From the NCBI GenBank assembly GCA_016745015.1, contig JADGDH010000004.1, positions 5,140-39,779 of the forward strand: a DNA stretch of 34,640 nucleotides, written 5' to 3'. The position numbers and the translations under genes are program-made. This stretch comes from Colwellia sp. (GTDB lineage Bacteria > Pseudomonadota > Gammaproteobacteria > Enterobacterales > Alteromonadaceae). Below, piece by piece: positions 7,868-17,416 of this stretch. Below the pieces are notes generated by a model that was given only the letters and a program-made list of their open reading frames with translations, ran no database searches and had not been told where the DNA came from. The first letter of the stretch is position 1. Each line of letters begins with the position of its first letter.

Positions 7868-9540
7868 TAGTCCTTTACACTTGCTCGTTTTATAATATAA
7901 GCGCAATCAATACCTGTAGGTAAGTTGCCATAAACTATGCCTAGGGAATTTGGGGCCAAACGAGACTCACAAAATGCTTTGGCTATTTCACTATCACCTG
8001 ACTGAATAAGTAAAGCACCCTGAAAAGTTTTTGCCATTAATTCAACAATGCTTCGTGCTCTATATTCAATGTCTTTAAAATCAGACAATTCATTACTAAG
8101 TTTACTAATAGCGGCATCCAAATTTACATGCTTTCCTTGGCTTAAATTTAGCTCAGCCATAAAAGCGTTAATACATTCAGGCATTTTTTGCATAGTGCGT
8201 AGCATATCTAAACACTGCACATTACCACTGCCTTCCCATATTGAATTAATGGGGGATTCTTTGAATAGTCTTGGCATAATCGTGTTTTCCATTACACCAC
8301 TACCTCCAATGCACTCCATTGCTTCAAAGGCATGCTCTGGTTGACGCTTGCAAATCCAGTATTTTCCGATAGATGTTCCAATTCTAACTAACAGTTCTTC
8401 ATTCTTAGATGTTTCTTTATTGTCCATTGCGCGGGCAATTCTCATTGTTATTGCTAAAGCAGCTTCACTTTCTATAATTAAATCAGCGAGTACATTTTGC
8501 ATTAAGGGTTGATCAATTAAGTAAGCCCCGAATGCAGAACGTTGGCTACAATGGTTAACCGCTTGCACAACACCTTGACGCATACCAGCAGAAGAACCAA
8601 TCATGCAATCAAAGCGAGTCATAGCAACCATATTTAGAATAGTTGCAACGCCTCGACCATCTTCTCCAACCATAAGCGCATATGCACCACGTAGCTCAGT
8701 TTCACATGAGGCATTTGCCACATTACCCATTTTTAATTTTAATTGTTGAATTAGCATAGGGTTTTTACTGCCATCAGGCTTCCATCTTGGCAGAAAGAAA
8801 CAAGACAAACCTTTTTCTGTGTGAGCAAGCACTAAAAATGCATCAGACATTGGTGCAGATACAAAGTATTTATGCCCTGTTAAGCTATAAGCTTGACCAG
8901 AGCCTTCTTGTTCAATAGGGGCTGCAATAGTGGTGTTTGCCCGTACATCAGAACCGCCTTGCTTTTCGGTCATCGCCATACCAATAGTAATGCCTTTCTT
9001 TTGCTCTAAAGGAATATTTCTTGGATCATAATGTTTGGCCATTATTTGAGGCCCATAGCGTTTTAAAATATCAGCTTGATTGATAAGAGCAGGAATAGCG
9101 GCAGATGTCATAGTTATAGGGCACATGTGCGCAGCTTCAACTTGGGTTTTTAGATAAAATTTTGCAGCGCGAGCAACTTGAGCGCCTTTTTGAGGAACAG
9201 CCCAATGAGAAGAGTGGAGACCATGTTCAATGGATGACTTCATTAACTGATGATATGCAGGATGAAAACGAATTTCATCTCTTCGGTGCCCATGGGCGTC
9301 GTGGGTAAAAAAAGTTGGTTTATTTTCATTTGCCTGAAAACCCAGTTCAATTATTTCTGTTGTTCCTAATTCTTCGCCCAAAGCGATTAGTTCATTTTCT
9401 GACCAATTGGCGCCTTCTCTTTTTACAGCTTCTTTTAGTGCGGTATCCTGTTGATAGAGATTATAATTTTCAAGGTTATTTGGCTGATTAAGTACTTCAT
9501 GCGTTTCAGCGTTTAGTTCAGCGTTAGGTTTATAGGTCAT
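7864..9540 (-). CDS. aidB: AidB-type acyl-CoA dehydrogenase family protein
   Basis: 558 aa; THEVLNQPNNLENYNLY..., FHPAYHQLM, QVEAAHMCPITMT, AMTEKQGGSDVRANTT resemble E. coli AidB from its N-terminus on. Confidence 0.85.
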   Translation of the reverse strand: MTYKPNAELNAETHEVLNQPNNLENYNLYQQDTALKEAVKREGANWSENELIALGEELGTTEIIELGFQANENKPTFFTHDAHGHRRDEIRFHPAYHQLMKSSIEHGLHSSHWAVPQKGAQVARAAKFYLKTQVEAAHMCPITMTSAAIPALINQADILKRYGPQIMAKHYDPRNIPLEQKKGITIGMAMTEKQGGSDVRANTTIAAPIEQEGSGQAYSLTGHKYFVSAPMSDAFLVLAHTEKGLSCFFLPRWKPDGSKNPMLIQQLKLKMGNVANASCETELRGAYALMVGEDGRGVATILNMVAMTRFDCMIGSSAGMRQGVVQAVNHCSQRSAFGAYLIDQPLMQNVLADLIIESEAALAITMRIARAMDNKETSKNEELLVRIGTSIGKYWICKRQPEHAFEAMECIGGSGVMENTIMPRLFKESPINSIWEGSGNVQCLDMLRTMQKMPECINAFMAELNLSQGKHVNLDAAISKLSNELSDFKDIEYRARSIVELMAKTFQGALLIQSGDSEIAKAFCESRLAPNSLGIVYGNLPTGIDCAYIIKRASVKDY

Positions 9541-9563
9541 ATAATCATCATCTAATCAAAAAG

Positions 9564-9577
9564 TGAATTTGAGTTCA
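9564..9577. promoter_or_regulatory. Inverted repeat TGAA-TTTGAG-TTCA in the aidB/tetR divergent intergenic region
   Basis: 4-bp perfect arms between divergent aidB and TetR genes; candidate TetR operator only. Confidence 0.25.
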
Positions 9578-9658
9578 TACTTTAATGGTTCTACTGTAGA
9601 TTTCAAGTTTTTGTGATATATTTTTACTTATACTCTTCTTCTGTAAAGTTCAAAATTT

Positions 9659-10285
9659 ATGGTTTATAAAGCAACAGAAAAAACTAAAGCGCATAAACAA
9701 GCGCGTAGGCTATTACTTATAAATAAAGCGGTTTCTCAAATAAAGTCAGGTGGGTTCACTAGTTTAACAATAGAATCGTTAGCACAAGATGCAGGAATAG
9801 CCGTGGGTACAGTATATAAATACTTTGACTGTAAAGCGTCACTTTGTCTTGAGGTTTTTAAAGTGGCAACAGAAATAGAGTTGGCAATTATTAATGATAT
9901 ATCTTCAGGTTGTGGCACTCCGAATGAAAGGTTAGGTAAGGCTATTACAACCTTTTCTCGTCGTGCTATTCACTCTCAACAACAAGCTTTTGCACTAATA
10001 TTTGAACCCATTAACCCTCTAGTTGAAATGGAAAGACTTAACTATCGAAAAGCGTATGCTTTGATATTTGAAAAAATAATTATAGAGGGAATTGAAAGTA
10101 AGGAGTTCATAGAACAATCAACTTATTTAGCTGCAACTGCTATTGTGGGTATAATTGCTGAAGTACTCGTAAGGCCTTTATCTCAACTTGAAAATAAATA
10201 TACTGAAGATCAGTTTATAGAAGAAATAAAACAATTTTGTCTTCGTTCAATAGCTTGTTCTACACCATATAATAAACATTACTAA
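9659..10285 (+). CDS. TetR/AcrR family transcriptional regulator
   Basis: 208 aa; N-terminal HTH: SIESLAQDAGIAVGTVYKYFDCKASL-type (FTSLTIESLAQDAGIAVGTVYKYFDCKASLCLEVF). Confidence 0.9.
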   Translation: MVYKATEKTKAHKQARRLLLINKAVSQIKSGGFTSLTIESLAQDAGIAVGTVYKYFDCKASLCLEVFKVATEIELAIINDISSGCGTPNERLGKAITTFSRRAIHSQQQAFALIFEPINPLVEMERLNYRKAYALIFEKIIIEGIESKEFIEQSTYLAATAIVGIIAEVLVRPLSQLENKYTEDQFIEEIKQFCLRSIACSTPYNKHY

Positions 10286-10286
10286 T

Positions 10287-10315
10287 AATGCTAATGATTA
10301 AATCATTTTAGCATT
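10287..10315. terminator. Hairpin between convergent TetR and hydrolase genes
   Basis: AATGCTAATGATTAAATCATTTTAGCATT near-perfect palindrome between converging genes. Confidence 0.5.
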
Positions 10316-10349
10316 CGATAATTTTAGATAATTCACTTTTCAAGCGGAG

Positions 10350-11213
10350 TTAATTTGTTTCTAACCAATGCAATACGTGTTTCCATAGTACTTTTGATTT
10401 TCTACTGAAAAATTTCATGTGGCCTATTTCATCTAGGTCATGATCTTTAGGTGATAATATTAACTTGTGTGCAGGTGAAGCTTTAAATACAGAGATCATG
10501 TCATCTACATTTTTATCATTAGCTATATCATCATCAATAGCATTTACCCACATTGATGGTATAGATAATTCGTCATATAAATGCTTATGTACAGTTTTTC
10601 CAAAGGCTGTTTTTACATAGCCTTGCCCGTTACACCATTCTCGCCATTGTTGGGCTACCGTTTTAGGTAAAGGCTCTCCCATGCCTACTAATTGTGACTT
10701 AGTGTGACCCCAAACGGTATTACTAAAAGGGATAAAAAGATTCATAAAAAAATGGGCTTTTACAAGGTAAGATTTATTCATATTTCTTAATCGCCCTGAT
10801 GAACAGGCAACATTAAATATTGAACTAAAATCCATTGCATTATGCATTAACCCGACAAGTTGACCACCAGCACTATGGCCAATTAAATGATATTTACTAT
10901 TAGGAAAGGTTTGTTTCAATTGGTCAAATACGGCAGGCATATCTTTTTCGCCCCAGCATTGAAGGGATGCGTTATTTTTTGTTATTTTACCTACTAAAGA
11001 CTCACCAATACCTCTATTATCAAACGTTATTACGCCATAACCATGTTCAGCTAAATAAGAAGCAAAGTTATCGTAGAATTGTCTTTTTATACCTGTAGCG
11101 GGCGCAATTAGAAGTGCGGCTTTAACAGGGTTTTTTGGGTGATAAGTTGTTATAGCAAGCACATGTTGATCTGTACATAATACCGTTGACTCACTTGTAG
11201 AATATTCTTTCAT
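10350..11213 (-). CDS. Alpha/beta hydrolase (serine aminopeptidase S33-like)
   Basis: 287 aa; FDNRGIGES, nucleophile elbow GHSAGG, C-terminal DHD/GHMKFF region. Confidence 0.82.
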   Translation of the reverse strand: MKEYSTSESTVLCTDQHVLAITTYHPKNPVKAALLIAPATGIKRQFYDNFASYLAEHGYGVITFDNRGIGESLVGKITKNNASLQCWGEKDMPAVFDQLKQTFPNSKYHLIGHSAGGQLVGLMHNAMDFSSIFNVACSSGRLRNMNKSYLVKAHFFMNLFIPFSNTVWGHTKSQLVGMGEPLPKTVAQQWREWCNGQGYVKTAFGKTVHKHLYDELSIPSMWVNAIDDDIANDKNVDDMISVFKASPAHKLILSPKDHDLDEIGHMKFFSRKSKVLWKHVLHWLETN

Positions 11214-11304
11214 AATACTATCGTGTTTTTATTATTGATAATAAAAGTAACAATGGTAGAACCAGTTGGCAAGTTATAAATTATTTTGGTTTTATAAATA
11301 CTAT

Positions 11305-12417
11305 TTATGCAATGATATGAGTTAGGTGATTATCCCATTTTAAGCCTGAAAAACTGGAGCTTTTTACACTGTTGCTATCACCATTTTGACTGCTGCGAGC
11401 CAGTTTGCTTGTAATAAAATGCCCCTTGCCACTAGTAGCGTATATTTTATCTATATAAGTTAACCCCGCACCATCAGAAAATTTTTCACTACTTAGATAT
11501 TCATCATTTTTTAAAGACCAATAGGTGATTAAATCAGCTCTAGGGCAACTAATGGCGGAAATATCTAACTTATCGTCAATACAAACGCTAGCAGTGTATT
11601 GATTCATTTGTCGCCATATGTGTTCACTTGCTGATAAATAGGTTAGTGACCCTTCGCCATGGTGAGAAATAGCGAGAGGTACTAAGTCTGTTTTAGCTCC
11701 TTGGTATTGTAGCCCTGCGATTACTTTCCCTTGCTTACTTACGGATAAATGGCGAATGCTGAGTTTATGGTTGTCTAAAGAATATGCCCCTTCAACTTTA
11801 CCTGAGTTAATATTCAAGTAAGCAAGGTTAGATGCCATGGTATCAATGTTGAGTTTTTTACGTGGCTGTTCTGGATGGGTTTGAATACCGCCATTAGCAA
11901 TAACAATAGAGTTGCCATTAGGCATTAGCTTTAATTGGTGTGGCCCAATGCCACCAGAATAATATTGCTCAAGTACTTGATAGGTTTGTGTATCGCGTAC
12001 AACAATAAGACCATTACCACTAGCAAAGTCATTTTCGCTTGTTAATAGTACATTATGCTTTTCAGAGATAATCCCATGGCCATAAAAGTGGCTATGGCTT
12101 TGAGCTGAAATCTCATGTGTTATCACACCGTTAATAAAGTCAATTTCGAGCACAAAAGTACCAGGCCGCCTTGCAAAAACTAATGCATGCCCAGGTTTGT
12201 TTGGTATAGCTATAGCGTCATGTCCACGGGCAGGTAGTTTAATTTGACTAATGATTTGACCATTTAAATCAAAAGCAGCTACGAAGTGCTCATTGTGTTT
12301 GTTAGTGCAAGCACTCACTAACCATTGTTTTTCGCTTTGGGCAAAAGGTATATAACCGATGGCTGCAGCAGAACTAGTTGCGGCAGCGGCTATTAAAAAT
12401 TGACGACGAGTTAGCAT
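11305..12417 (-). CDS. DUF1513 family protein with Tat signal
   Basis: 370 aa; twin-arginine LTRRQFLIAAAATSSAA; beta-propeller-like; last gene of the imelysin/DHOR cluster, as typical for DUF1513. Confidence 0.8.
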   Translation of the reverse strand: MLTRRQFLIAAAATSSAAAIGYIPFAQSEKQWLVSACTNKHNEHFVAAFDLNGQIISQIKLPARGHDAIAIPNKPGHALVFARRPGTFVLEIDFINGVITHEISAQSHSHFYGHGIISEKHNVLLTSENDFASGNGLIVVRDTQTYQVLEQYYSGGIGPHQLKLMPNGNSIVIANGGIQTHPEQPRKKLNIDTMASNLAYLNINSGKVEGAYSLDNHKLSIRHLSVSKQGKVIAGLQYQGAKTDLVPLAISHHGEGSLTYLSASEHIWRQMNQYTASVCIDDKLDISAISCPRADLITYWSLKNDEYLSSEKFSDGAGLTYIDKIYATSGKGHFITSKLARSSQNGDSNSVKSSSFSGLKWDNHLTHIIA

Positions 12418-12442
12418 AATAACTACTCCATCTTTTGTTTAA

Positions 12443-14713
12443 TTAAAAGGTATATTTAATGCCAACAATAGCTTGACGTGGTTTGCCTGATCTCGCGCCA
12501 AAAGGTCGACGTGAAACAATAACAGCTTCGTCAGTTAGGTTATCAATTTTACCGTAAATTCTTATTGAATCATTTATCTGATACCAAGATGAAAAATCTA
12601 TTTGTTGAATATCATCGGTGTAATAACCTTCAAGCTCTGTTGCGGTACCCGCAGCTTCTAACATCTCTTCAATATATTTGAATAATAATGATACTTGCCA
12701 ATCTTCATGGGTTAAAGCAACTTCTACACTAAGTTGGTTTTCAGGTAAATAGGGTAATTCATCACCCTTGGTAACAGTTCCCCACTGAGAAAAGTTAGAG
12801 TGAAAGTTGTTTTGAAATTCAGATTGAGTAAAGGTATAAGCAATATTAATTGGCATTTCAATGCTATCAGTAATATCAAAGTGCGTATTAAGACTAGCTT
12901 CTACGCCATATACTTCAACTTCGCCGCCATTAAACTCTTGCCCTAAATCTTCTTGGCAACCATTAGCAAAGGTACAATTTCCTTTTAAGTTAGCATAGTC
13001 ACTATAAAAACCGACTAACTCTGCTTTAGTACTGGTATCGCTATAGCGAAGGCCAAATTCATAATTCCAGCTTTCTTCTGGATCTATGCTGTCATCTTGC
13101 CCTGGGCTGTTAGGTACATAACCTTTGTTAACTCCAAATAAAACACCTAATTGCTCAGTAATTATGTAAAAAGCACCAAAACCAGGCATAACCACGGTAG
13201 TGTCATTTGTTGATCTACTTTCTTCTATACCTGTACCTAAATTAAAGTTAATCGCTTCGCCTTCAATATATTCAACACGCACACCAGCGCTAAGGTTAAG
13301 TTGACCAAAATCTAGATTAGCATTGGCATAGGTTGCAAATGCGGTAGCGGTATCTTCATTAAGGGTAATTATTTTCCTATTACCAATAAGCGCTAAGTGA
13401 CCACCTTGCATAGCATATTCATCTTGTCGATGATTTCTCGCCACTTGATCTTGATGAAGCCTGACACCAAAGTCCATCGCTAAATTAGCATCAAGCCAAC
13501 GGGTATCCCAAAATAATTTAGACTCAATACCTTGAGAGTAGAATTTTCTATCATTTAAGGTGAATAATAAGTGCTCTTGGCTTGTTAATGTATCTCGTTC
13601 ACCTTTGAGTACTTGCATAAACAAAGTATTCACACCTGTATCGGGTGAAGTTAAAATAGTTGCCATACTTCTGTTGGTATTGAAGCTGTTAAATCGATCC
13701 CAATCTCTGTCAAAGTCACGACGATAAGCTTGGGTGTATATGCTAATGTCACCACTTAATTCAATATAATGAGATAGTTGAAATTGATAATGTTCCCAAT
13801 CCATTTTGTCATTTTCACTAGCAACATAGCGGCGAGTAGGTGATTGGGAAAAATCAGCATCGGTTAAGCCTAAATAGGTTTCATGGGAAACTTCTTCACC
13901 ATAGCCCATTTTAAACTGCCAAAACTGATAGTGCTCTGTATTCGACGGGATATAATTAGCTTTGAAAATCACTTCACTTTTATCAAAGCCAGTGTCTTTA
14001 CTTGTTTCACCATTAGTGTCTAACTCTTTAAATCCATCTGATTTTATTGTAATACCTTCAAGTAAAAAACCTAGCTCGCCAATATCTTCTATGTCATAAC
14101 TCTCGCTATAAAAACCATGCGCTTTTTGATAATTAGTTTCACCATAGGCTAAATCAACTTCTGCCTGCCTGCCATCGTCAACACTGACTACCGAGCGAGA
14201 TACCATATTAATAGCGCCGCCGACAGTATTAGGGCCATATTTAATAGCAGCAGGGCCTTTGAATATTTCCACTTGGGTCATGCGTGAAATTAATGGGAAA
14301 TAATAAGCTGCTGGAGCTGCATAGGCGGCTGGCGCAATAAGTACGCCATCTTCCATTAAGGCAATTTTACTACTGCGTTCTGAAGTTGCGCCACGTAAAC
14401 CAATATTAGGACGTAAGCCGTAACCATCTTCTTCACGAATATAAACACCAGGCACTGATTGCAAAACTCGATGAATATCATCAAACTCGTTGAGTTCCAA
14501 TTGTTCTTCGTTTAATACAAAAGCTGAGCCAATGGCTGTTTCTAGTTCGTTGCGTTGTCCAAAAATACTAATGACTTCTATTTGTTTTTTTGTCGTTTCA
14601 GTACGATTGTTCTTTTTTTGGTTTTGTATTTCTTGCGCGTTTGTTGCCTCTTGTGCGAAGGTCGAACAAGAGCAAGCTAGCATTAACGAAAGGGCTAATT
14701 TACTTACTTCCAT
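12443..14713 (-). CDS. TonB-dependent receptor (probable ferric siderophore/iron type)
   Basis: 756 aa; signal peptide; VISIFGQRNELETAIGSA; plug motif MTQVEIFKGPAAIKYGPNTVGGAINMVSR; C-terminal ...AIVGIKYTF. Confidence 0.9.
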   Translation of the reverse strand: MEVSKLALSLMLACSCSTFAQEATNAQEIQNQKKNNRTETTKKQIEVISIFGQRNELETAIGSAFVLNEEQLELNEFDDIHRVLQSVPGVYIREEDGYGLRPNIGLRGATSERSSKIALMEDGVLIAPAAYAAPAAYYFPLISRMTQVEIFKGPAAIKYGPNTVGGAINMVSRSVVSVDDGRQAEVDLAYGETNYQKAHGFYSESYDIEDIGELGFLLEGITIKSDGFKELDTNGETSKDTGFDKSEVIFKANYIPSNTEHYQFWQFKMGYGEEVSHETYLGLTDADFSQSPTRRYVASENDKMDWEHYQFQLSHYIELSGDISIYTQAYRRDFDRDWDRFNSFNTNRSMATILTSPDTGVNTLFMQVLKGERDTLTSQEHLLFTLNDRKFYSQGIESKLFWDTRWLDANLAMDFGVRLHQDQVARNHRQDEYAMQGGHLALIGNRKIITLNEDTATAFATYANANLDFGQLNLSAGVRVEYIEGEAINFNLGTGIEESRSTNDTTVVMPGFGAFYIITEQLGVLFGVNKGYVPNSPGQDDSIDPEESWNYEFGLRYSDTSTKAELVGFYSDYANLKGNCTFANGCQEDLGQEFNGGEVEVYGVEASLNTHFDITDSIEMPINIAYTFTQSEFQNNFHSNFSQWGTVTKGDELPYLPENQLSVEVALTHEDWQVSLLFKYIEEMLEAAGTATELEGYYTDDIQQIDFSSWYQINDSIRIYGKIDNLTDEAVIVSRRPFGARSGKPRQAIVGIKYTF

Positions 14714-14777
14714 ATTGATTATCCAGTGATTATGTTTGGTTTTAATAGGTCAATGTTATCTTTTATTTAATAATGGG

Positions 14778-15953
14778 CTAATCACCATCATTTGAGTTGA
14801 AGCCAATATTGATATCTGTTGCTTGGATAAAATCAGCAGTGATCACATCTCTAAGCTCCCGAATTTTTTGTATTGCTTCTGTAAGTTGTACTCGGCTAGT
14901 TTCATCATTAAGTAGCTCGGCATAACTCATATTGCTATCTAAGGCATTTAATGCTGTAGAAATTGCCGAAATTTTAGTTGTTATCTCCGTGCTTATAGCT
15001 GGTTGGTCAAGATGGTCGGTTAAAATATCATCAAAACCATGACCATTATTAGCAGTGAATAGTTTGTTAAAAGTTTTAGCGTTAATTTTTACGCTCGCAA
15101 TTGAAGCATCACTTAATACAAATTCGGCAATGGTAGGAATACCAGGTGCGTTAACTGCTAAGGGCTGTAATAATTTTTCATCTTTAACGCGCTCTACTTG
15201 CTCTAACCAGTTGGTAATCAATTCCTCAACAGCATCTTTTTTGCTAGTGAATTCTCCTGTGCCCGCAGTAAGTGATGCGACATAGTTGCCGCCAGAGCTT
15301 TGCCATTCGGTATTAACATCGTTAGTAATATTAGCTAAGTTTTCACTAATTGCTTGCACTGCTTCACAGCGCTTTTCTTTGTCACTCGCTGCTAATAAGG
15401 AATCTTGCACTGCATCGGTGAACAATAAAATTTCTAGAGCTGGAATGCCTTGACCACCAACATTCTTACTAGAAACGTAATCAGCGGTTAGTGGCTCAGC
15501 TGTAAGAAGTAAATTATTTAACCCATTTTCTACGGCATTATTGCTATCAGGCCAAAATTCAATTCTGAAGTTGCGACTACTTTCAAGTACAGGGCCTACC
15601 TTTAACCACTGAATGTCTTGCCAACTAGCATTAAAGTCAAACCAACTTTGTTGTAAAGAGTGTAAATCACTATTATTTGCACTGTTAAGTGCACAAAAAG
15701 TTGTACTTTGCGCGGACAATGCTTGTGCTTTAGTCTTTAAATCCTGATAACTTGGCAAAATAAAATTATTAGATAAATCGGTTAACCATAAACCGAATTG
15801 CTCATCATCAGTTGATGTTGTCGGTGTTGTTGGGGTTGTTGGGGTAGTCGGTGAGTCTGAACCACCGCCGCCACAAGCTGTTAAAATAAAAGATAAAAGT
15901 ATTGGTGTTAAAATGTTAACAGGTGCTTGTTTGGTAAAATAAGACATAATCAT
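14778..15953 (-). CDS. Imelysin family lipoprotein, GxPxLE variant
   Basis: 391 aa; lipobox LTACGGGG; Thr-Pro linker; VGGQGIPALEILLFTD corresponds to the imelysin signature region; clusters with DHOR genes. Confidence 0.82.
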   Translation of the reverse strand: MIMSYFTKQAPVNILTPILLSFILTACGGGGSDSPTTPTTPTTPTTSTDDEQFGLWLTDLSNNFILPSYQDLKTKAQALSAQSTTFCALNSANNSDLHSLQQSWFDFNASWQDIQWLKVGPVLESSRNFRIEFWPDSNNAVENGLNNLLLTAEPLTADYVSSKNVGGQGIPALEILLFTDAVQDSLLAASDKEKRCEAVQAISENLANITNDVNTEWQSSGGNYVASLTAGTGEFTSKKDAVEELITNWLEQVERVKDEKLLQPLAVNAPGIPTIAEFVLSDASIASVKINAKTFNKLFTANNGHGFDDILTDHLDQPAISTEITTKISAISTALNALDSNMSYAELLNDETSRVQLTEAIQKIRELRDVITADFIQATDINIGFNSNDGD

Positions 15954-15955
15954 TC

Positions 15956-17416
15956 CTATATTGACTTTAGAAACATCAACAGCGCTTGGCGTTGATCTTT
16001 AGTTAATTGTTTGAATTTTTCTTGCGCAGTTTTTGCTTCACCGCCATGCCATAAAATAGCTTCGGTAATTGTTCTTGCTCTACCATCATGTAAAAAGCGT
16101 TGTTGACCAGTAATTGTTTTTTGCAAGCCTATTCCCCATAGCGGTGGCGTGCGCCATTCGGATCCTGTGGCTTTAAATTCATAAACACCGTCGGCCAATC
16201 CTTCGCCCATATCATGCAAAGCTAGATCGGTATAAGGCCAAATAGTTTGCCCAGATAAAGCAGGAACATGATAATTTTTATCAGTTGTATAACTCGGAAT
16301 ATGACATTGAACACAACCTAGCTGATGAAATAATTTTTGCCCCTGCTGCTTTTTAGGTTGAGATAAACTGCGTGCAGGTGGTACGCCTAACAAACCGTTA
16401 AAGCTGATTACCAAATCAAGTAATTTATCTGGTATTTCAACACTTTTGTGTCCACCTAACTCACTAGCTTGTTGGCATAATATTTGTTTTTTGGTACATG
16501 ATTCCATAGGGAAATAACTGTTGGTAATACCTATATCATCCCTAAATGCTGCTGCAACTTGTTGAGCAAGGTTGGGATGCTTTGCTTTTAAACCAAAACG
16601 ACCTATTTCAATATCACCATTTTTCACATTGGGAACGCGGTTATATTTTGCTGAAATACCATCATTATTAATATCTTTGCTATCTTCTTGCGCTAATAAA
16701 TCGTTATCACTAATGGCATCAAGTAAACCCGCACCAAAAATATTTGGTGCGAACCTTGGAGAAGGAAAAATATGCTCAGGTAGTTCACCATAGCCTAAAC
16801 GTGTTAGTTCATAACTTGGTTTTTGCAATTGATAGACTTCGCCATCACTAAATTGACCATTAACAGGGCTATAACTGAGTTTTAACCATGCTTCACTGTT
16901 AGGTGAATTGTTATGCTGCCCATGAACAAATTTAGTAACTCGTGGTTGAACTTGCCCACCGTAAACATTGTTTTCATGATTCATATTTGGTTTGTTAAAA
17001 CCGAGACGAATGGTTAATGCTGTTGGTAAGCTTTCACCTGTCTCTGACATACCAGCACGAGCACCAGCCTGATGACATGCAATGCAAGATCTAGCGTTAA
17101 ATAGTGGACCTAATCCATCTCGGTCTTTGGTAGCACTAGGCGCGGTTACCCAAGGATCTCTAAACAGTGAAAAACCTGTCCAAAAGGCAAGCTGCTGTTT
17201 TTGTGTTGCGCCTTCTCCAGCATACACAAAACTACGTTTAGATAAACGCCTAACTGTCATATTACCGCCAGCTTTTGTTTGCGATGCTAATAGTTCCTTA
17301 TTAAGAACATTATATTCATTGGTTGCTGTTAGTGTCACAGGTGATGCGGTTAGGTAGGCAGCAGTGATTACCGTTATAATCACTGCTGTTGAAATAACCA
17401 TTTTTACTTTTTTCAT
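15956..17416 (-). CDS. Di-haem oxidoreductase (DHOR) family, c-type cytochrome
   Basis: 486 aa; two CxxCH motifs (SCIACHQ, GCVQCHIP); FLHDGRARTITEAILWHGGEA typical of the family. Confidence 0.88.
   Translation of the reverse strand: MKKVKMVISTAVIITVITAAYLTASPVTLTATNEYNVLNKELLASQTKAGGNMTVRRLSKRSFVYAGEGATQKQQLAFWTGFSLFRDPWVTAPSATKDRDGLGPLFNARSCIACHQAGARAGMSETGESLPTALTIRLGFNKPNMNHENNVYGGQVQPRVTKFVHGQHNNSPNSEAWLKLSYSPVNGQFSDGEVYQLQKPSYELTRLGYGELPEHIFPSPRFAPNIFGAGLLDAISDNDLLAQEDSKDINNDGISAKYNRVPNVKNGDIEIGRFGLKAKHPNLAQQVAAAFRDDIGITNSYFPMESCTKKQILCQQASELGGHKSVEIPDKLLDLVISFNGLLGVPPARSLSQPKKQQGQKLFHQLGCVQCHIPSYTTDKNYHVPALSGQTIWPYTDLALHDMGEGLADGVYEFKATGSEWRTPPLWGIGLQKTITGQQRFLHDGRARTITEAILWHGGEAKTAQEKFKQLTKDQRQALLMFLKSI

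Noticed and set aside
15800-15860. Tandem GTTGTTGGGGTTGTTGGGGT repeat as a regulatory or CRISPR-like repeat
   Set aside because: It encodes the in-frame Thr-Pro-Thr linker of the imelysin lipoprotein; short repeat with no spacers.
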